The notes under the pieces: generated by a model
Databases searched by the model: none
The model's input: only the letters and a program-made list of their open reading frames with translations
Told to the model about the DNA's origin: nothing
Translations under genes and position numbers: made by a program
Part shown: one piece after another, positions 59,643 through 64,000 of the stretch
Layout: each line of letters starts with the position of its first letter
How positions within the stretch are numbered: the first letter of the stretch is position 1
From: Geoanaerobacter pelophilus
GTDB taxonomy: Bacteria > Desulfobacterota > Desulfuromonadia > Geobacterales > DSM-12255
Direction of reading: 5' to 3'
NCBI RefSeq assembly: GCF_018476885.1
Contig: NZ_JAHCVJ010000001.1
Coordinates: forward strand, 744,001-808,000
DNA length: 64,000 bases

Positions 59643-61361
59643 TCACTTGCCCATAAACTGCGCACCCAGCTGCGTAGCCAATGGCGACTGAAGCTCCCTT
59701 AACCGTTCCAGAGATCGGGTCGCGGCAGCAGTGTCCCCCAGGCGCAGCGAGACATAGCCGTAATTATAAACAGAATTGGGATAGTCTGGACTCAACAACG
59801 AAGCGAGACTGAACCAGGTCCGAGCTTCGTTATATTTACCCTGCTGAGCAAGAGCTACTCCCAGATTGTCGTATGGCACATAATGATAAGGACGAACAGG
59901 AATCGCCTTACGGAGAGCATTTTCGGCATCCCCCCACCTCCCCGCATCGGCGTAAGCAGTGGCAAGAGTCAGGTGGTTTCGTTGGTTGTGAGGCGCTTTA
60001 TCCCTGCCGTCAAGTGCAAATGCTATCGGATCCGACCAAAGAAGGTTGCGTTTTACGGTAGCAAAGGCATAACCAGCTATTACTATGCAAAGAAGCACCA
60101 GAGCAACCCTTTTCCCGGAAAACCATCGGAAAAGATCGGTAACCGCCACGGCAAAACCGAGCATCGGCGTGTAAAGCCGGTGTTCTACCATTGCGTCAAG
60201 TGGAATGATCGAAGATTCTACGGAGAGAGAGACATAAAACCACAAGATCCCGAAAGACAACAGCGGTCGTCGTCGGGCCAGCAGCAGCGCCAGAGCAATA
60301 AGCAACAGGTGCCCGGCACCAGCCGCAACGTTCGGCAAAGCAACCGGATCGGAAACCAGCGGATAGCCATAGTCGAACACCTGTCCGTACGGCAAGACCA
60401 GTAGCCGTAAATATTTCCAGAGCACTGTCATTTCAGTGGCAAGATAGAGCGACTGCAGGTTTTCCGGTGGGGTCTCAGCCCTCTTGGGCTTGGCGAGGTC
60501 GGCAGGTTTCAGTGGCGGCTGGCCGGGCACAAGCTTTTGCGTGGCAGAAGCAGCCTCTGCGCGCACCCAGTATTCGGCTCGACCGGCCTCTTTGAGCACC
60601 AGTTCGTCTTTGCCCACATGCAGATAAATAAACAGAACGGATATGAGCACGAAGGGCACGAGATAGACTAGGCGCCTGCAATCATGTGCCGAAAACCTGC
60701 CCCGGCTCAGAACCAGCCAGTCGAACAGGAAAATTTCCGCAGGGATCAGGACGGCATTCTGCTTGGTCATACAGGCAAGCACCATGGCAATCAACGACAG
60801 GACAAACCAGATGGTCGGTGCATATAAGCCGGCCTCAGAGAAGGTGGCGCGAGACTCGCGGGCCCGACAGTAGGCATAGAGAGCAACAAGGATGAAGAGC
60901 GACGAAAGGATTGTCATTCTCTGCACAATATAGTTGACGGCTTGGGTCTGAATTGGATGAACCAGGAAAATGAACGCGGCAGCTGCCGGCAAGATCACTG
61001 AATCCGGGACAGATAAAAGAAAGCGGCTTTGCTCCTGGCCGTTAGCAAAGGCACGCTTTGCCAAGAGCCAGACCATACAGGCAGCTAGGAGATGCACGGT
61101 GATATTGACCAAGTGATAACCGGTGACATCGAGAGCGCCGAAGTGATAATTAAGTGCAAAGGAGAGGTAGGCAAGCCCTCTGACCGAGAACAGCCCCGCG
61201 ACCGCTTTCGTCAGGTCGTGCGCAATAGGGTTTTCCGTAATGTTCTGGGTGTCGTCAAAGAGCCACGGGACATGAAGGGTTCCGGAGTAAAGCAGGGCTC
61301 CAAAAACAATAAGTAGAACAATAGTAAGACTGCTGTATAAGCGGCCCAGCCGGTGTGACAT
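59643..61361 (-). CDS. TMTC/PMT-like membrane protein with TPR domain
   Basis: A 572-residue protein with about ten helices and a C-terminal tetratricopeptide domain (about residues 460-560, e.g. AYADAGRWGDAENALRKAIPVRPYHYVPYDNLGVALAQQGKYNEARTWF). After the first helix comes VPWLFDDTQNITENP, the DD motif of GT-C enzymes, and HPIQTQAVNYIVQRMTILSSLF is a hallmark of the TMTC/DUF1736 group. These may O-glycosylate proteins or process lipid-linked sugars. ATG at 61361 lies behind a GGGGTGGTGG tract. Confidence 0.8.
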   Translation of the reverse strand: MSHRLGRLYSSLTIVLLIVFGALLYSGTLHVPWLFDDTQNITENPIAHDLTKAVAGLFSVRGLAYLSFALNYHFGALDVTGYHLVNITVHLLAACMVWLLAKRAFANGQEQSRFLLSVPDSVILPAAAAFIFLVHPIQTQAVNYIVQRMTILSSLFILVALYAYCRARESRATFSEAGLYAPTIWFVLSLIAMVLACMTKQNAVLIPAEIFLFDWLVLSRGRFSAHDCRRLVYLVPFVLISVLFIYLHVGKDELVLKEAGRAEYWVRAEAASATQKLVPGQPPLKPADLAKPKRAETPPENLQSLYLATEMTVLWKYLRLLVLPYGQVFDYGYPLVSDPVALPNVAAGAGHLLLIALALLLARRRPLLSFGILWFYVSLSVESSIIPLDAMVEHRLYTPMLGFAVAVTDLFRWFSGKRVALVLLCIVIAGYAFATVKRNLLWSDPIAFALDGRDKAPHNQRNHLTLATAYADAGRWGDAENALRKAIPVRPYHYVPYDNLGVALAQQGKYNEARTWFSLASLLSPDYPNSVYNYGYVSLRLGDTAAATRSLERLRELQSPLATQLGAQFMGK

Positions 61362-61383
61362 GCCACCACCACCCCTTTCCGGC

Positions 61384-62529
61384 CTACATGAGATTGCGCA
61401 CCCTGAGGGCTGATTCCGCCTCTTCGAGTCGATCGTCGCGCCGCTCTCCACGGGCCCAAGACACCAACTCGGCCACGCCGGCGGCAAAAGGCACCGCAGG
61501 TTCATAACCGAGTTCGGAGCGGCTCTTGGTGAGATCGGCAAAACAGTCCCGAATATCTCCCACCCGAAACTGGCCCTGATAGAGAAACTCCTCCGGGGTT
61601 GCCAGCTCCCGGCAGACGTGACGAGCAAGATCCAGCACCGTCAATCGCTCGCCGCTCCCGATGTTGAAGACATCACACCCCGAAGTCACATGAGCCAGAG
61701 CCAACAGGTTGGCCTGGACGACGTCGCGGACATTGACGAAGTCACGCCCCTGCAGACCGTCTTCATAGATCGCTATCGGGCTGCCGGAGAGTCGGCGAGT
61801 CACAAAGATAGCCCCGATACCGGTATAAGGGTTCCCGAGCGCCTGCCGGGTCCCGTAGACATTAAAATACCTCAGCACCACCGAGGGGATGCCATAGGTG
61901 GCGGAAAAAATCCTGAGTAGTTCTTCCTGGACCCTTTTGGTTTCGGCATAGACGGAAATCGGTGCCAGCGGCTTCCCTTCGGCGGTGGGGAGCGGTTCGA
62001 GCGGCTCACAGCAGGAGGGGCAGAATATCCGCCATTCCGATCCCTCAAGCGCCGCTCTGCTCCGTAACGGCGGGAAAACCGGTCCGCAGGCAGGGCATAG
62101 ATAGGCACCTTCGCCATAGACCGCCCGGGAAGAAGAAAGAATAATCCTGCGAACTCCGTGATCGCTGTTGGCCAGGACATCCAGAAGCATGGCCGTGCCG
62201 CCGACATTCACATCGCAGTAGCTGTGGATCTCGTACATCGACTGGCCGACCCCGGTCTGTGCCGCAAAATGGCAGATAGCATCCACCCCTGCTATAGCCC
62301 GGGCCAAATCATCGCGACACCGAACATCGCCCTGGTAAAACTCGACTCGACGATCGATCCAGGCAGGCAACTTTCTTTCCTTGCCATGAACCTGCGGATC
62401 GAGCGAATCAAGAACCCTGACGCGATAGCCGCTGGTAAGCAGGGCATCGCAGGTATGGGAGCCGATAAAACCGGCACCGCCGGTGATTAAAATCAAAGAA
62501 CCGGGTACTAGACTGGAGTTGTTTGTCAT
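61384..62529 (-). CDS. NAD-dependent sugar epimerase with zinc-ribbon insert (dTDP-L-rhamnose 4-epimerase-like)
   Basis: A 381-residue extended SDR: GGAGFIGSHTCDALL at residues 17-31, SSSRAVYGEG with the catalytic Ser, and YAETKR (YxxxK). Between them lies an insert with CPACG and CPSCC, a zinc-ribbon-like pair seen in dTDP-L-rhamnose 4-epimerases that make dTDP-6-deoxy-L-talose. LRYFNVYGTRQALGNPYTG is typical of GalE-like epimerases. Its ATG overlaps the upstream glycosyltransferase stop (ATGA). The precise substrate is an inference from the insert. Confidence 0.8.
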   Translation of the reverse strand: MTNNSSLVPGSLILITGGAGFIGSHTCDALLTSGYRVRVLDSLDPQVHGKERKLPAWIDRRVEFYQGDVRCRDDLARAIAGVDAICHFAAQTGVGQSMYEIHSYCDVNVGGTAMLLDVLANSDHGVRRIILSSSRAVYGEGAYLCPACGPVFPPLRSRAALEGSEWRIFCPSCCEPLEPLPTAEGKPLAPISVYAETKRVQEELLRIFSATYGIPSVVLRYFNVYGTRQALGNPYTGIGAIFVTRRLSGSPIAIYEDGLQGRDFVNVRDVVQANLLALAHVTSGCDVFNIGSGERLTVLDLARHVCRELATPEEFLYQGQFRVGDIRDCFADLTKSRSELGYEPAVPFAAGVAELVSWARGERRDDRLEEAESALRVRNLM

Positions 62530-63713
62530 TGCATCAGATCCCTATATACCTTTGCCAGTTCAGCATATGCCACTACTGGGTCGTAACGCCTGACCGCCTC
62601 TGCCCGACCTGATTCTCCGAGACGCCTGATATCCTCTGGCATATCGACAAGCCTGTCGATGACGGCAACAAGCGCGTCAACATCCCCCGGAGGAACTAGA
62701 AGGCCGTTGCAATCATGCGTCACCACTGTGTTGACCCCTTTAATATCGGTTCCAATTACGGCAATGCCGCTGGCGAGATACACCGGCAACTTGCCGGGGA
62801 CATTGTCGCCGTACAACCGCAGACAAAAGCCGATGTCGCAGATCTTCAAATACTGGGGCAACCGTTCAAACGGCTCGTTATCGACGAACGAGATCCGATG
62901 AGCGATACCCAACTCTCCGGCAATGGTGCGGTATGGGGGAAGAGGCCGGCCGAACAGTACCAAACGCACGTCATCACGTTGATCGACAACCCGGCGAAAC
63001 GCCTCTAGGAGAAAATCTACCCCCTGATACTCTTCCATCCCTCCGGAATAGATCAGGAGCTTTTCGTTGTTGGGGCGAAGGCGCCGCTCCAGTTCCCGGT
63101 CAACCTGCTCATCATGCAGATAAAAGGAATCGAGTTCCGGGACATCCTCAACCAGCACGATCTTATCGGCATCATGACCGGCCGCAATAAACTCGTCGCG
63201 CCGCAGAATCGATTGCGCTACGATCCGGTCCACCCTCCGCTCGATCCATCGCTCAAATTTTGCCAGCGGCTTGATCAGAGGCGATGCTGCTGAAATAGTC
63301 CCGGTGGCGATTAACTCCGGGACAAAGGTGCCGTGGGCATTATAGATCACCCGCGCTCCAGTGAGCAGCCTGACAATTATCCCGATAAGAGCCCCTTCAT
63401 GCAGATGCCCGTCTATGACCCTGATCCGCTCCTCCCGCACCACGCGCAATACGGTCCAGAGCAACAGGATATCATACAGCAGTTTTGCCATATTAGCGCC
63501 GGTGCGCTTGATGGTGAGCGGCAGCGGGACTGTCCGGTGGATCCGGAAGGGGAAACATCCTTGTTCACCTTGGAAGAACGATATGACCCGAATATCGAAC
63601 TCGGTGGACATTGCCTCTGCCAACCGCCGGATCCGAAGCGGGGTCCCCCGGTCAATGTAGAAAGGACAGGGGGCAATCACAGCTACTTTCAAGCGGACTG
63701 ACGAATCAGCCAT
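62526..63713 (-). CDS. family 4 glycosyltransferase
   Basis: A 395-residue GT-B enzyme. N-terminal KVAVIAPCPFYIDRGTPLRIRRLAEAMS, then ARVIYNAHGTFVPELIA, and in the C-terminal half LLIYSGGMEEYQGVDFLLEAF and GKLPVYLASGIAVIGTDIKGVNTVVTHDCNGLLVPPGD. ATG at 63713 overlaps the stop of the upstream gene by eight bases. It is coupled on both sides (epimerase downstream), suggesting that it uses the sugar made by that epimerase. Confidence 0.88.
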   Translation of the reverse strand: MADSSVRLKVAVIAPCPFYIDRGTPLRIRRLAEAMSTEFDIRVISFFQGEQGCFPFRIHRTVPLPLTIKRTGANMAKLLYDILLLWTVLRVVREERIRVIDGHLHEGALIGIIVRLLTGARVIYNAHGTFVPELIATGTISAASPLIKPLAKFERWIERRVDRIVAQSILRRDEFIAAGHDADKIVLVEDVPELDSFYLHDEQVDRELERRLRPNNEKLLIYSGGMEEYQGVDFLLEAFRRVVDQRDDVRLVLFGRPLPPYRTIAGELGIAHRISFVDNEPFERLPQYLKICDIGFCLRLYGDNVPGKLPVYLASGIAVIGTDIKGVNTVVTHDCNGLLVPPGDVDALVAVIDRLVDMPEDIRRLGESGRAEAVRRYDPVVAYAELAKVYRDLMQ

Positions 63714-64000
63714 TGAAGTTGATTCGCTCTCGAACTGAGTAAATCGGTTTCCCTTGGGCCTCATAGTATGTCCGGGCGTTGAGTTCGCCCAACAAGCCGA
63801 GGGCAATGAACTGCACCCCCATGAATAGCAGAAAAGCAGTCAGTATCAGCAAGGGATTCCGGTTCATGCTCATATGTTCGAAAATCTTCATGTAGATGGT
63901 GATGCAACCGGTAACAGAACCGGCGGCAAACGAATAGATCCCCCATTTGCCAAAAAGCTGGATTGGCTTGGTAGAGTAGCTGAGCAGGAACATAACCGTC
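63706..64000 (-). CDS. C-terminal end of a GtrB/DPM1-like glycosyltransferase (partial)
   Basis: The frame is open to the window edge, so only the last ~97 residues are seen. There are two hydrophobic helices (KWGIYSFAAGSVTGCITIYM and LLILTAFLLFMGVQFIALGLLGELNARTYYEAQGKPIY). The GLLGELNxRxYYExQxKPIYxVRE ending is characteristic of membrane-anchored GT2 enzymes that make polyprenyl-phosphate sugars. The catalytic part lies beyond position 64000. It is co-translated with the GT4 gene. Confidence 0.82.
   Translation of the reverse strand, partial: TVMFLLSYSTKPIQLFGKWGIYSFAAGSVTGCITIYMKIFEHMSMNRNPLLILTAFLLFMGVQFIALGLLGELNARTYYEAQGKPIYSVRERINFNG

Overview
The window looks like a chromosomal segment of a Geobacter-type bacterium (Desulfuromonadia/Geobacterales). 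Supporting this are a dense set of multiheme c-type cytochromes with an NrfC/NrfD-like quinol module, a hopanoid gene cluster, a TPP-riboswitch thiamine operon with the oxygen-sensitive ThiH, pyruvate phosphate dikinase, and GTPase-type ATP sulfurylase. The assignment is from gene content only. No rRNA, tRNA, CRISPR, prophage or transposase gene was recognised.

Layout. (1) 0.2-7.6 kb, + strand: an electron-transfer locus with two paralogous small membrane proteins flanking a degenerate receiver protein, a 52-residue membrane peptide, a pentaheme cytochrome, a four-cluster ferredoxin-like subunit, an NrfD-like quinol subunit, nonaheme and hexaheme cytochromes built from the same triheme repeat, and a heme-c periplasmic sensor without an output domain plus a membrane partner. 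(2) 7.6-11.3 kb: TPP riboswitch and thiS-thiG-thiH-thiE, then a fumarylacetoacetase-family hydrolase. (3) 11.3-20.6 kb, - strand: housekeeping genes (small TPR lipoprotein, cold-shock protein, ppdK, glyQS, rpsF-rpsR-yybS-rplI, a CheX-like protein). (4) 21.2-30.7 kb: PilZ protein, ChaN-like lipoprotein, then a divergent hopanoid locus (hpnI and an MnmM-like methyltransferase leftward; shc, hpnA, dxs, hpnH rightward). (5) 30.7-36 kb, - strand: cysD-cysNC followed by an SsuABC-type transporter. (6) 36.2-64 kb, almost all - strand: a large, AT-rich, mosaic surface-polysaccharide cluster with glycosyltransferases, two DegT/WecE-type aminotransferases, methyltransferases, a dTDP-rhamnose 4-epimerase-like enzyme, and the two halves of an ABC O-antigen exporter (Wzm, and Wzt fused to a sulfotransferase).

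How it may work together. The most unusual object is the 721-residue protein at 47906-50071: a complete Wzt-type export ATPase, its carbohydrate-binding Wzt_C domain, and a C-terminal PAPS-dependent sulfotransferase in one chain. CysD and CysNC, which make PAPS, lie 12 kb away at the edge of the same cluster with no PAPS reductase or sulfite reductase gene in view. I infer a sulfated, perhaps sulfate-capped, O-polysaccharide in which capping and export recognition are physically linked, by analogy to WbdD/Wzt-C in E. coli O9a. Upstream of it, a WecE-like aminotransferase, a free acyl carrier protein, an LnmK/Pnap_2097-type hot-dog protein and a GNAT protein form a compact set suggesting an unusual N-acyl group on a 4-amino sugar. 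An ATP-grasp/HAD fusion, a zinc-ribbon methyltransferase and a second DegT aminotransferase suggest a further sugar modification. These functional readings are inference; domain identities come from motifs visible in the translations.
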